Origin: Podospora pseudoanserina
Lineage: Eukaryota; Ascomycota; Sordariomycetes; Sordariales; Podosporaceae
DNA: 64,000 nt
NCBI RefSeq assembly: GCF_035222485.1
Contig: NC_085920.1
Coordinates: 682,001-746,000 of the forward strand
Direction of reading: 5' to 3'
Below, one piece after another: positions 48,883 through 60,760 of this stretch. The translations under genes were made by a program, and so were the position numbers. Below the pieces are notes generated by a model. That model was not told the origin of the DNA and ran no database searches. It was given only the letters and a program-made list of their open reading frames with translations. Numbering within the stretch: position 1 is the first letter of the stretch; every line of letters begins with the position of its first letter.

Positions 48883-50140
48883 TCACCTCCCTCTCCTCAA
48901 CCTCTCCACCACCGTCCCATTTCCCCGTAACCCATCCAACTCAAAATTCTTATACCAACACCCACACTCCCCCTCCGCCCCATCAATCCCCCCAGCAGTC
49001 CCATTATCATTCCCCCCAAATAACCCCCTCAAATCAACCCCCCTCCCATCCCTATAACAATCCGGCACCACACCCCCTTCCCCATCCTCACCACCTCGTT
49101 GCACTTCCCCAACCTCCACCAAAAAAGGCCAAACCCTCTCCTCCCCTTCCTTCCCCGCCCTCCCCGTAATCTCCGTCAGAATAACCCCCCCCAAATCCTC
49201 CGGCCAAGACGCCCTCTGCCGGGTGTATATCGCCGCTGACAAAACAGTAGTGTTAAACCAGCATTGTATCCTCTCCTCTCCTCTCCCTTCTGTTCCATTG
49301 GTAGGAATCGACAAAGTGACTGGCTTGGGGTAGATAAGCGAAAAGACAAAACGTTCGTTGTATTGGTTAATATCGAGGTGTGTCAGTGTCAGGTTTTGGA
49401 ATTGCGGACCGGTGGTGTGGGATGGGGTGAAGGAGATGGTATAGCCTGATCTCGGGGAGGGGGTTATCGTCCAGTGGAATATCGCTGTTGATAATAACCG
49501 TGGTTGCGGTTGTTGTTCTGGGGAGGTGTAGCACTGCCAGGCGGTGGCCAGAGACGGAAAGGTGAGGCAAGCGGTGGAGGTATTAGTTAGAAGAGCAGTA
49601 GTGAAGGTGTAAGACCCCGAGGGGAAGAGGTTCGTTGGGGAGGGGGAGTCGGATTGGGAGGTTTGGTTTCTATATAGAACAAGATATATTAGTTATAAAA
49701 TGGCAAGCAGAAGAATAAGACCGAGAAGAAGAAAAAAAAGACGAACCGTTTTCGCAACCCGATGGTCAAACCAACCGATAACCCGACTATCACCCCTACG
49801 ACCAGCAAAACCCCAAACATCTTCCTATACCACCCCTTCCTCGCCACCGGCCCCTGATCCCTCCCCCCCCTCCCACCACCTCCCGCTGCGCAACCTCCAT
49901 CTTTGCCGTCCCCGACGCCGACCTATCCACCCCTCCCGAAACTGTCCCAAAAGGCGGCGGCGTCCTCGACCGATGACTACCGTGCACACTGCTCCCCTGC
50001 GAATTCGACCTCGAAACCGGTGGTCGTCGCGGCGACTTGGGCGGCACCCCCGGAGGCGGCGTGGTAGAGTGCACCACATCCTCGATAATCATCGGCAACG
50101 GCTGCGATAGCCGCGACGAGGACCGACTCCCGGGCGCCAT
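48883..50140 (-). CDS. Single-pass membrane protein of unknown function, frame interrupted
   Basis: Exon 1 is 50140-49747 and exon 2 is 49669-48883; the intron is GTTCGT...ATATAG. From ATG at 50140 the frame codes a Ser/Pro/Gly-rich cytosolic-type region of about 92 residues. At the run of eight C on the plus strand (49863-49870) the reading frame must change by one base. Beyond it comes a basic stretch, then a clear transmembrane helix (MFGVLLVVGVIVGLSVGLTIG) ending in RKR at the intron. Exon 2 codes an extracellular-type domain with several NxS/NxT sites and cysteines, ending GLRGNGTVVERLRRGR. With one extra base in that run the protein would be 393 residues. The architecture recalls fungal type II/III membrane proteins, but no function is known. 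It is either a sequencing error in the homopolymer or a real mutation. Confidence 0.65.
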
Positions 50141-51222
50141 TATAAATGGTGAACACTCCTCGACAGACGCGCCCGGGAGAGAGTCAAGGTGTGAGGGTGG
50201 GGGGGAGGGAATGACGTTGTTGCGTGATGGAAGCAAAATAATGGTACTATTCCAGCACGATCAAATCCACCATCATCTAACCTCATCAGAAAAACAAAAC
50301 CTCAATTCCAGCGAAAATAACACAAATGAATGAGGAAGGAGAAAAGAGTTGAAAAAAACCTCGGCATCAAACAAAATCAATAATACCACCACAAGCACCA
50401 CCACCACAAGCACCACCACCACAAGCACCACCGCCACTTACCTCTCTCACCACTGCGACCGTGATATCCCGCCGCTGCTCTCCCGCGCCTAGACGAGCAG
50501 AGGCAGATCATCCTTGTCCACAATTTCTCTTTGGTTTAGATAGTATCCTCATCCTTGTTCGCGCCGTAGCATTTCTCCTCCTCTTCCTCCTCCTAGGGTG
50601 ATCATTCTGGGCATGGGGCATGGGGGGGTTTTGTACATACATACGAAAGCGAAAATGCATGCAACCACCCACACCCCCTCTTTGCAGAGCTGAAGTATCC
50701 AAACTGTCTAGACCCTTTGCCTCCCTCACCGAGGGATAAGGTCCCAGACCCGAGACATCAACCAGAGAACATAATGATCCACAGGACTCTGGATCACGTT
50801 TCGGTTTCGGCGGATAATCCTCTGACCGACAAGACACACTATTGGGACGTTATCGCGGCGCCACGCAGGCATAGCGCCAAACCACCTTCACCGTTAGCCC
50901 AAGAGAGGATAGGCGCTCTCTTGACACAACTGCAAAAAAACGAAATTGAGATCTTCCCCGCAAATGCACAGTGCCGAGAAGAAGCTTGGTCACTGCTGTA
51001 GCCATGAGGCGTAGAATTTCAACTCCTAAGATAAGCATCTTGACATCTTGATTGATAAGTACACATCCTCAACGCCCTAAGCTGAAGGTACTCCGTATCT
51101 CTGCATATACAGCTAAAGTCAAGTGGTATCCGCAAACAACAGGCTGAACAGCAAAAAAATACACATGAAAAGAACCATCATTTATCTTCATCGATGAACC
51201 CCATTCGTTCCTTGTTGGTCCC
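50141..51222. other. Intergenic region with a short tandem repeat
   Basis: Upstream region of the membrane-protein gene and 3' flank of the trehalase gene. It contains a 15-bp tandem repeat at 50385-50435. A plus-strand frame at 50774-51001 with an ATG was considered but has no recognisable feature. Confidence 0.45.
50385..50435. repeat. 15-bp tandem repeat (ACCACCACCACAAGC)n
   Basis: About three tandem copies, lying some 250 bp upstream of the ATG at 50140 in the presumed leader or promoter of the minus-strand membrane-protein gene. Confidence 0.85.
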
Positions 51223-53474
51223 CTACTTTCTCCGGCCCCTGTTGCCTCCAAACTTCTTCACCCACTGGGCATCCCACGAGTCAAGTTCGACGGCGAACCT
51301 GCCTCTCTTCTCGAGCTGATCCTCCTTCTTGTCGGCTCTCTTGTCAGGCTTGGTGAATCCTGGAGGCAGAAGACCGCCGCCTCTCCTAGCATGGACGTTA
51401 GCTGCCTCGATATCACCGCAGTCTGGCCTCTTGAGCTTGTCGCCAAAAGTATCAGCTGCCCAGATAGCTACGCCGTTGGTCCAGCCGAACCCTTCGACAA
51501 CCTCATATTCGCCTCCCCCACCAGCCACATTCGTGGCGTTGTCGCTGTACTTCTCAAACATGGTTCCCTTCGCCTCTGGGGCTAGGCCTTGAAGCTTGGG
51601 CGTCTCGAAGGTTGAGCCACCGGTGGCATACCAGGTGCAGAAAGTGGAGTCGATGTAGCGTTGCGCGAGCTTCAAGCTCAGGTCCTGAACGGCCTGGTAT
51701 GAGGAATCATCCTCGCCAAAGGTAGGTGGTGTCTTGAGGAGGCCCTCCATCAAGACGTGCATCAAGGGAGGCCAGACATTAGGTTCGTCCCACTGCTGTC
51801 CAGTAAAATAGTTTGTGGAAGGGATCCCGCCGGCCTTCTCCTCGAGCATCGCCGCAACTCTCGCATAGGCCCTTTGAACAGCCAAGGGGTTGTTCTTGAG
51901 GTGGTTGGGGGCCGCGCCTGTCCAGAACGGGAACAGTTGGCCAATCTGGAACGAAACCTGCTGTCCAGGAGGTGCCGGGCCAGTCTCCCTAGCTCTGACA
52001 TCCTCATCGACGGGAATGAAGGTGTTTTGCGAGGCAGATGTGAGATTGTAGTCAAAGTACGACCACAGGGTTGAGTTCCACATGACGTCGTACATGGCCT
52101 GGCTTCTAGTCTTCGCCTTGGCAGCCCACTTCTCAGCTTCGGTCACGTTGCCCTGCTGCTTGAGGAAGCAAGAGATGATCTCCTCGTTCTGGTAGAGAAT
52201 CGAGTTCAACTCGACGGGAATAGTCTCAAGCACGTTGAGAGAACGGAGAGGGAAGTACTTGTCCTCGGCTGCGTCGAGAGGCGTGCGAAGCCAACGAGAG
52301 CTGTAGTCCCAGCCAGATTCCGCACCGCTTGCAAGGTTGGCGTAGACCTTTTCTTTCTCGGTCTCGTTGAGGGGCGTTTTAACAGGATATATTATACCTG
52401 TCTCGGCATAGTAGCTCTCGTTGTTGGCTGTAATGTAGTCCTCACGGTAGGACTCGGGACGGGGCTGGTTGTTATTGACGAAGTATCTATTTTTGTTGTG
52501 AGCCTTTTTCTTCCTTCATTTGGGTTGATCGCAGAGACTTACCTGTTGAGAGTGTACTTCTTGCCATTCTTCTCAACCTCAACTGTCCGGTTAGTGGCCC
52601 AGAACTCGTGCTCCTTGATCAAAAGTGGCACTGCACGCTCCAGAATGCTTGTATCATTGGTGTGCTCGATGTACACCTTGACCATCAATGAGAGCACAGG
52701 TGGCTGACTGCGGTTCAGATAGTAAGCCCTGGCACCGTTGGGAACGAAGCCGACAGTGTCCACCAGGTCGAGGAAATTGAGGATGATGTTCTTGGAGATG
52801 TCCACAAAGGAACCACCGGTGCGCAGGAGACCTTCCAGAATCCAGTAGGAATCCCAGTAGTACGGCTCACGGAACCGGCCACCGGCAACCACAAAGGTGC
52901 GGTTGATGGGGATGAAAGAATTGGCGCATCCTGTGCAGTTGTTGGAACCACCCGCATATCGTCTTGTGAGGTCGGGCCAAATGTCAATAACCTTGCTCAC
53001 GAACTCCCTGACGACTGGGTCCGCAACTCTCTCCAAGAAGACAGGGTCGGTCTCGAGTTCTTCCTTTGGAACCTCTTCCAACTCACCACCCGCGGGGGCA
53101 AAGTTCTCGCGGAAGAAGTTCTGCAGCTCAGTATTGTTACTGAGGGGCAGAGAGAGTTGCTTGAAGGCCTCCAGAACTTCATCCAAAGGCTTGGTAGTGG
53201 GCCTGGCGTTCCACAGTTAGAACATGTCTCAGACAGGCATGGATAAGAAGATTGTTTTCGATAAAACCTACATGTCGACGAATGTCTTGGAGTCGGAAAA
53301 GGGATGGGCAAGCTGGATGGCCTTGAGAACATCACCCTGGCAGTACAAGGGCGAGTCACAAGGCGCGACCACCGAGCCGTTTACCCAAAGAGCCTGAGGG
53401 GTGGCGACGACTGCGGTTGCCCAGATCGTGAGTGCAGCGCCTGCCACGAGGCCGCGATGCACCGGCGGTACCAT
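51223..53474 (-). CDS. tre-1: Secreted acid-type trehalase, glycoside hydrolase family 37
   Basis: The exons are 53474-53272, 53202-52543 and 52486-51223, giving 708 residues. Intron 1 joins TFVDM to PTTKPLDEV; intron 2 joins YTLNR to YFVNNNQPRP. The N-terminus is a signal peptide (hydrophobic core LVAGAALTIWATAVVA). GH37 signature 1 is GGRFREPYYWDSYW (near residues 175-188) and signature 2 is QQWDEPNVWPP (near 516-526). ESGWDYSSRW carries the catalytic acid Asp, and MFEKYSD with GGGGEYEVVEGFGWTNG holds the base and glycine-rich signature near the end. The enzyme hydrolyses trehalose to two glucose molecules outside the plasma membrane or in the cell wall. It matches the Neurospora tre-1 type; there is no N-terminal regulatory extension of the cytosolic neutral form. 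Many N-glycosylation sites. The symbol is by similarity. Confidence 0.92.
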
Positions 53475-55062
53475 TGTGAAGGCTGTTCACACACGCTTGG
53501 GTACTTATGCGGCTATAATTGTGAGATGAAGAGGCAGGGGTGGAGTGAGGGTGCTGTTGTTGTTCAGTCGGTCAGTGCTGAAGAAAGTCTGACTCGGCGA
53601 TCGGAGAGTGTGATGGGAGAAGGAATAAGCAGGGCAGGGTGGGCAGGAAGGAACTCAAGAGTGGTCGATATGGGGGGCAGACAGACACAAGATATAAAGT
53701 GGGCAGGAGCGGGCAGGAGCGGGCAGGAGCAGGGTCGGCAGGGGCACGAGAACAGGCCCGGGGATGGGAGTGACAAGATCGGACAGAAGGCAGGCGGTCT
53801 TGGGCTTCTGTCCTCTTCTATACTTTCCACCCTGCACTCACAAGAGAGGCAGGCGCGTCTGGGAATGGTGGTGTCGTCAAGCCCAGAAATCAGCACTTTA
53901 ATAATTCTGCAGGGCAGCTGCCAGTTCTGCATGCAGTCAAGGTTGCAATAAGCTTGCCGTGCCTTCCACTTCATCATAGCAGGCCACGCCAGACAAGCGA
54001 AGAGAAGAATTGGGACGAAATACCAGCAGAGTCACGCTGATCTCGATCCCAGATTCCAGGTTCCGTGTCTTGCCCATGTCTTTTCCAGGTTGTCGTCAAA
54101 GGTGGGCTTTCCTTGGCATGCTCCTCATGATCGTCATCTCTCTCTCTCTCTTGCCCATTGTTTCTCCAACTTTTTTTTTCTGCCGCATTGAGATCCATCA
54201 TCCATTGATTCGTTGTGTTCCCGATCAGGTACCTTTTAACCTCCATTGCGGCCAATTTGATGCTTGTGTGCCCCGGACGAGAACGGTTGTGCATTCCTCC
54301 CACACGAGGCTCTTTCTAGGCATGTAGCACCTGCCACAACCGGGAAGTTCCTGCTTGTCCACCGCTCCAAGCTGTATTCCGTCGGTCAATAGAGACGGCA
54401 AGACGTTGGATTTTGGGGAGCTTGTTTGGAGCTTTCCCCGCATTCTGCACTCTCAAATGCTCCGGCATAGGCCCGGTCCGCAGCTATTCTAGCGCTTCCA
54501 TTCGCTGGGACCGGCGGATCCACGGTGACGTCAGCCATTGGCAGGGTCTCTTGACCTTGGGGCTAAGGCGGGGTAAAGAGCTTGCAGAGACGCGGAAGCA
54601 TGCTCCTCAACCAGAGACGCATACCACGAGGCGGTAAGGAAAATGGCTGTTCCACACAAACGGTGCGCCCAGGAAGCCCTCACAGCCCTCATAGTCTTCA
54701 AAGAAAGCCACAGGTCATCGTCAGTAGCGGTATCTTTAGCCTCTTGGCTGAGGTCTGCCGTGCTTTGCCTTGTTCCCTGTCGGTGATTTTAGTCACCATT
54801 CAACTGCAAGTCTTGTCCTCCTCGACCGAGTTCATTTCGTGTTCTCGTTACCAAATCATCGGGCAGTCCGGCGTCTCCGGGCTCACTTTGTATGGACAGA
54901 AGCAAGTCTTCGGCCCGCATCTTCGGCCTTGCCCTACATGAAGGAAGACTTGGCAAGGGATCTCGGCTACCGACATCAGCAATCCAAGTCGGCTTTTATA
55001 ATCATCCATCGGTGAACATTGTTAGGGTGTCGGGATGTGTAAATTTCCTATTTGTCGGCACT
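53475..55062. other. Trehalase upstream region
   Basis: Contains the trehalase promoter at the left, with a (GGGCAGGAGC)3 repeat at 53701-53730 and CAGGGG/AGGGG words resembling stress-response elements (for example near 53535 and 53740). To the right it includes the 3' flank of the threonine aldolase gene. A (CT)n tract and a T9 run lie at 54139-54179. No gene is seen. Confidence 0.45.
53701..53730. repeat. Three perfect tandem copies of a 10-bp unit, GGGCAGGAGC
   Basis: Three exact decamers about 230 bp upstream of the trehalase ATG (minus-strand gene). The unit length is close to one helical turn. It could be a cluster of binding sites or a simple tandem duplication. Confidence 0.85.
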
Positions 55063-56545
55063 TTACTGCGATGTCCGATACATGGACCTTTCTCCTTCTT
55101 GCCCCTTCAAGCCCTTGCTGGTTCCATTCTTCTCTCCCATAATTGTCTTGAAGATGGATTCTAGACGAGGAACAACAAACTCGCGGTTCTGGTAGATTTG
55201 ATAGTGTATCACCAGTCTCCCCCCCATGAGCTTCAAGCCAGCCTCCTTTCCAAGCTCATCAACCCGGGCGTCTGGACAGTGGGCATCTTCAAGATCAAGC
55301 CAGACCATGTTGGTATGTACCGGATGGATAAGCTGACCGCCGAGATCAGTCCAGATTTTGGCAACCTGCTGTGCCAAAATATGCGTATCCCGCAGCAAGC
55401 CCACTTCACCATTTGGTCCTTTGCCAAACGTCTCGTCAACGGCAACCCGGGCCGCTGCCGTGACAACTCCAGACTGTCGAAGCCCGCCGCCAATTGATTT
55501 CCTTACCCAGCGGGAATGCTTGATAACCTTCTTGTCTCCGACGAGGATGCTGCCGATAGGGGCGCCGAGGCCTTTGGAGAAACACAGTGTAACAGTGTCG
55601 AAACATGAAGCAAATTCCTTCAGGCTTCCTGCGCCGGAAGCCGCAGCCTCCCATAGTCGTGCTCCATCACAGTGCATTTTGAGCCCATTTTCTTTTGCGA
55701 AAGCCGAGATGCGTTGGACTTCCTGGAGTGGCATGATCATGCCGTTGAGAGTATTCTCTAGGCTGATGAGACGAGTTGGGCAGGTGTGTACGTCGTCATC
55801 TAGGTAGACATTGGCCTTGATGTCTTCCAGTGACAGATAGATGCCATTTTTTGGTACGATTGTCTTGACTGTGGCACCTGTCAGGGCGGAGACGCTGTTT
55901 ACAAAGTTAGCAAACTGGATATCAGGGTATAATGTGTGCAAGTTGCCTTACCCTCCAGCCTCATACTTGACAATATGGGAACGGTAGTCACACACCAAGC
56001 CATGGGGCGGCTGAGTCAAAAGAGATCTCAAAGCTAGCTGGTTACCCATGGTCCCGGACAGGACAAAAAGACCAGCCTCTTTGCCAGTCAAGGCAGCACA
56101 GTGAGCTTCCAGATCGATAGTAGTTGGGTCCTCCTGGAAGACATCATCAAACAGTGTGCAGTTCTGAATAGCAGTAAGCATGGAGGCTGTGGGTGTTGTC
56201 ATTGTATCGCCTACGTTCACGTTTGCATTCAGCTTCACGCATCTGATTCAGAACCTCATATGTCAACTCACTTCTCAGATCATAGCCAGCTGCCCCGGCA
56301 CTTCCAACCCAGGCATTTTGTTTAGGACCATTTCCCTGCTCGGCATTTGCATTTGCCAATGACATCTTCAACTGTGAGGATGGTGTTGATGTGAGACACC
56401 GACGGCTTGATTGAGTCAAAGATCGAGAGGTTGATCTTGTGAGAAGTGGAGAAGCTGCTTTTACACCTCTGATAAGGTATGCCTGGAGCTCACCCGTCAA
56501 GGAGGAGGATGCCGGTGGCCAAAGTCGCATTATTTTTCCGTGCAT
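55063..56545 (-). CDS. Low-specificity L-threonine aldolase, PLP-dependent
   Basis: The exons are 56545-56272, 56210-55952 and 55894-55063, giving 454 residues. Intron 1 (GTGAGT...CGTAG) joins DLRS to DTMTTPTASML, a family signature; intron 2 joins YEAGG to VSALTGA. The PLP lysine is Lys285 in LCFSKGLGAPIGS. HCDGARLWEAA and RKSIGGGLRQSG are also conserved. The enzyme splits L-threonine (and allo-threonine) into glycine and acetaldehyde. The first 60 residues are rich in Ser/Arg/Leu and poor in acids (RGVKAASPLLTRSTSRS), and could be a mitochondrial presequence. Met61 (KMSLANANAEQ) begins the usual cytosolic protein. Start choice is therefore uncertain. Confidence 0.9.
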
Positions 56546-57924
56546 TGGGTTTGTTTGGGTGAGAAGTTATGCCGCCTTCGTTGTATTCAGCGGCTCATGG
56601 CTTGTGTATTCCCGGGGGCAACTCCACCGATCTCACACGTTACGTACAAAAAAGTAGATGATATGTTGTATGATAAAGCAATAAAATGCCGTATACATGT
56701 CTTTCAACGTTATTGATGATTTCTGACCGTTGTTCGAAGATCTTCTGACCATTATTCAAGGCCTATTGGCTCTTTTCCCAAGGCATTGGTCTCTGCCGCG
56801 GCCTTGATTTCAAGTCTTAGTCTCCATTTTTTGTTCGCAATGTGGCAGTGATGTCGGCCAGTCCCCCACCGATAACTGATGGTGATAACGTGCATAGTGG
56901 GAAGGACCCACTGAACTGCCCGCAGGTGTTGGGCCTTCGCAATGTGCTGAACTTCTGGACTTGCAGCCTCCATCAGCTCACTTTTGGGCCTTGGCCAGTC
57001 CTCAGCTTCCAATATTTCCTCGTCCGATTTCAAAAGGGGCAAGATGTCGTCCACAGTGGTCCCATCTGAACCACACCCACACTTAGTTCCCAGGATGCCA
57101 TTCGCTTCCATTCACACGTGGCTAGAACAACGGTCGTATGAGGTTTCAAGCCACATGGCACAACCAGACTACCTATCGAAGATCTAGAATCTTTTTGCCG
57201 GCTTCGACAGACCAAAGTCACGATCTCGATTCGATGCAGTCATCACTCAGGTCGGCAGGCAGGTCCCCATCTCTCCGTTATTGCTTGTGAAACCCGAAAT
57301 CTAACCAATTCGAATCCCGATCCAGGGTCCACTGGGTCCGAAAGTCTTCGGAGCGCTGGTGGACTACGGACCCTGACCATATCACATCTCGGAGGGGCAC
57401 CTGTCTCTCAGCTCTGGCTATTATTCATGCGAGAAACCTATGTGTCCATCGTCGGGCCCCGAATTATGATGTGTCCCTTCCCTCGCCTGGTTTCTGACCG
57501 ACGATCCCCCAAAGGAGACAAACTGTCAATCATTTACCACTTCAAGGAAACTCGACAGAAAGACAACAAATCCAGAACGACACTATCAATAGAATAATTA
57601 TTTTCAAAGAAGACATGCGAAAACCGGCCACTTTCCCATCCATGTCTAGGAACCCGAGCTTGGGCGCCAATATCTCCCCCAATGATTCTCTCCAACAAAT
57701 TCCAGGTCCCTTCTAACCATATCGCCCGTCATTCTATCCAAGAAACACCTTCTTTTTCAACGATTAACGACGAATTCCTAAAAGAACTGTCATGACAAGC
57801 CAACGCCTACGCCATCGCTTAAAAAACACCACACCCGAAAAAAGCCTAGTCCACCAGCTGCAAAGTTGCGTCTCCGGTTCAGCGCCAGACCCCCTCGATT
57901 AAAGGGAGACACCGGATCCCATGT
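56546..57924. other. Intergenic region between two minus-strand genes
   Basis: Promoter of the threonine aldolase gene at the left and 3' flank of the transcription factor gene at the right. A 119-codon minus-strand frame (57111-56752, ATG) has some protein-like parts (LKSDEEILEAEDWPRPKSE) but no family, no clear splice partners and a poor 3' half, so it is not called. Confidence 0.4.
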
Positions 57925-60760
57925 TCACATCCGTGGCGGCTGTTGGTTCCCCCAATACCCAGGGTTTCCAAGATCAAGTTGCTGCCAGTCCCAATACTCC
58001 AACACACTGGGCACAGCAGGCACCGCATCTTCCGATACCTCCTGGATCGCTCCTTGGAGCAGACCGAAGTTTGGATTGGCATCAGGGGCCGGTTCCCACG
58101 CGGGCTGGGTGTAGCCAAGGGGGTCAGACGGCCCGGAGTGGAAGATATGATGGTCATTGCTGAACTGGAGGTCATTCGATGACACAAAGCCGCTGTTGGG
58201 TACGAAGCTGTCGGTCACCAGATATCCATTCGAAGGGACCATGCCTGCGCTTGAGGGCATGAATTGGTCGACTGTGCCATAGTATGGCGAGGGCTGCATG
58301 TTTGGTGCATGCATATGGCTCAAGTGATCATGGCCGTTGGAAGGTGGTGGGTTATCCATTGGCTGATAGCCATGGAAAACCTGTCCATTCGCAGACGGGA
58401 TGGGGGCGTTTGAACGCAACGGAACCTCGGATGAAGGAATGTTGTTCGATGACGACGACACCACCGATACCGAGCCATTCGAACCGAGTTGAGAGCTATT
58501 TGAGCCGAGCTGAGATTCGACCAGTGTCCCATCGGTATTCGATCCTTGAGCTACGCCCTCGGAGATACGATCAGAAAGAATTCTTCTAGCCAACGCATTG
58601 TTCGATGAGCCGGCAGCTGTACTGTCGCCTGTCTGGTTGGCATTTGTGCGCTTGCTGCGTTTCGGAGCTCCGATTACTCCCTTTTCTTGAGGGCTGAGCG
58701 GCAGGTTGATGATGAGGCCCTTGAGAATACGATACAGGGCTGCCGTTGTCTTGGACTCGGAGTATGACTCCTCGAGCATGTGGAGACCCTTGTTGATAGC
58801 CTCGAGCACCGTCTCGCGCTGTGGCAGAGTGCGGGCCTCATCGTGGACAAAAGCAGAGCACATGACCGTCGTGGCATCAAAGATGCAAAAGATGGCATAG
58901 TGGAACTTTGCACCAGCTGAAACCATGTTCTCAAAGAAGCTCCACGACACATCCATCAGATCGAGGCCAGCTTGGACACCAGCCGCGCGCAGCTCGGATT
59001 CAAGCTTCGTCAGAGGCTTACCAGAATTTCGGGTGACAAATGCCTTCAATGGGCTGAAGAGAGACATGTATCCTATCAGATGGAGATACCGGCGCTGGAA
59101 GACAACCCAATCAAACTCCTGATCCCACTGGGTGTCGGGATTCGTGCGGGAGTACTCTTTGGGAAGATCCTCATACCACTTATAGACGACATCGCGCAGT
59201 CTTCTGGCCTGGTCGGCCTCATCCACTTTTCCATCGGCGCGAGGAGCAAACTCGGCTGCCATGGCAAGACACAGCTGGCAATGCAAATTCATATGACGGA
59301 AGGGCGACGGCTGGTTGGGCCGCTCGGGATCAATTTCGAGGGCCAGAGTTGGCATTACGAAAGTGCAATCGGCATGGTTGACAAGGAGGGGGCGTGAGAG
59401 CATGGAGCCAAGGGCACTGTCACCAGCTGTGAGCAGGGGCACTTCGAATTGGATATAGACGCATACTCACAAATCCCACATGTAGAGGACGCCCCAAAGA
59501 CGCCTTCTCATCTCACGGTCAAACTCGGACATACCTTCAGACAAAGAGTCCTTGTGCAAGCCTATTTCACTGTTAGTTCATCCGCCAGAAAACAACGACT
59601 CAGCCGAGGGGAAGATTACCAATCTCGTTGGCAGCACGAATCGCTCTGCTCAGGGCGTGCCATGCTTCAGTCCACTTCTCTGCCGACTTGTACCAGAACG
59701 CTGTCAAAAAGAGCTGCTGGACGTGAATCAGACCACCCTTTCCTGGCGCTATGCTTGTGCTGAGCTTGTCGGCCGCGTTGTGCATGCGTTGGGCGAATGT
59801 CACGGCGTCGGCCTTCAGTTCGGTTTCGAGCCTTTCTTTGACACTATCATCGATGATGAAATGCAGCGAGCATGCACAAACACGCAGAATCAAGCTGGTA
59901 AGCTCTGGCGAGACCTTGTTCGGCGGAGTTGCCCACCAGCCATCATATTGGGTTCGGAACTCGGACGGGTAGAGGGCACTTGGGAAACTGGTCAACAAGT
60001 GCGATACATCGGCGATGTTAACAGGGACAGGGACGTACTAGTAGTGGTGGTTGGCACCGTTGAGCCAATTGTCGACAAGGCAATCGGTGTAGGGCTTTGC
60101 AGGCATGGACTCAAGGGCAGCCTTGAGTTCTTCGGACGGCTCAGCTTCATCCTCGACAACATCCTTACCTGGCTATTGAATGGTCAGTCGGTCTCGCAGT
60201 CTCCAGCGCGCACTGGTCGTGGTAAAAAGCTGCTCACTTTGGGGCCGCTTCCATTGCCAAGGACCAGATGATGGTCATGAGGCATGTAGCCGAGGGCATT
60301 CAGAGCATCGCTGACTTCAGCCGCAGAGTGTTGATTGTCAAAGTCTGCGTCTCCGTCAAAAGCGTCACCGTAGTCTGGGCTGTCTGAACTCCGTTTCTTC
60401 GATGTTCTGACGGCGCGTGGAAGATAGGGGTTAGCAACGAGAGACACAACGGGCTTCCCCGTCCTTTACTCACCTTAGCTGGTTGTCGTTGAGAACAGTA
60501 TCCTCTTTGCTTGACTTGGAACCGACCCCTTTGGATACAAAGCGGCAGAGGTGCGAGACTCCTCGCTTCAGGCAATGATTGCAGGGGAACTGTTTGTTGC
60601 ACTGGATCGAGTTGTCAGCCAATCTCTACCTAACAACGATCCAACGATCCGACTCTAATGCAGCGCGGGCCGTGGCGCGGGTGCTTTCACCAGACTTTAC
60701 CTTTTGCTTTCGTCTTTGGCACTCAACGCACGACACCGCCGCAGCTGTGGTTGCGCTCAT
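57925..60760 (-). CDS. Zn2Cys6 fungal-specific transcription factor
   Basis: There are seven exons: 60760-60701, 60601-60474, 60406-60238, 60172-60039, 59987-59620, 59561-59471 and 59416-57925, giving 813 residues. The binuclear zinc cluster is split by intron 1: Cys11, Cys14, Cys21, Cys27, Cys30 and Cys39 (SCVECQRRKQK then CNKQFPCNHCLKRG). Residues 100-160 contain acidic and linker sequence. From about 150 to 520 comes the fungal transcription-factor regulatory domain (DNWLNGANHHYYFPS; RRRLWGVLYMWDFALGSMLSRP; FDWVVFQRRYLHLIGYMS). The last 250 residues are Ser/Asn/Pro-rich with Trp/Asp at the end and could act as an activation region. It should be nuclear. I cannot assign it to a named regulator; neighbouring genes give no regulon hint. 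Confidence 0.88.

Noticed and set aside
49796-50110. Plus-strand Arg/Pro-rich frame of about 136 codons
   Set aside because: Shadow of the Ser/Pro-rich first exon of the minus-strand membrane-protein gene.
56752-57111. 119-codon minus-strand frame downstream of the transcription factor gene
   Set aside because: The first half looks protein-like, the second half does not; no recognisable family or splice sites.
57301-57330. TTCGAATCCC word resembling a tRNA B-box
   Set aside because: No matching A-box, acceptor stem or anticodon stem can be folded around it.
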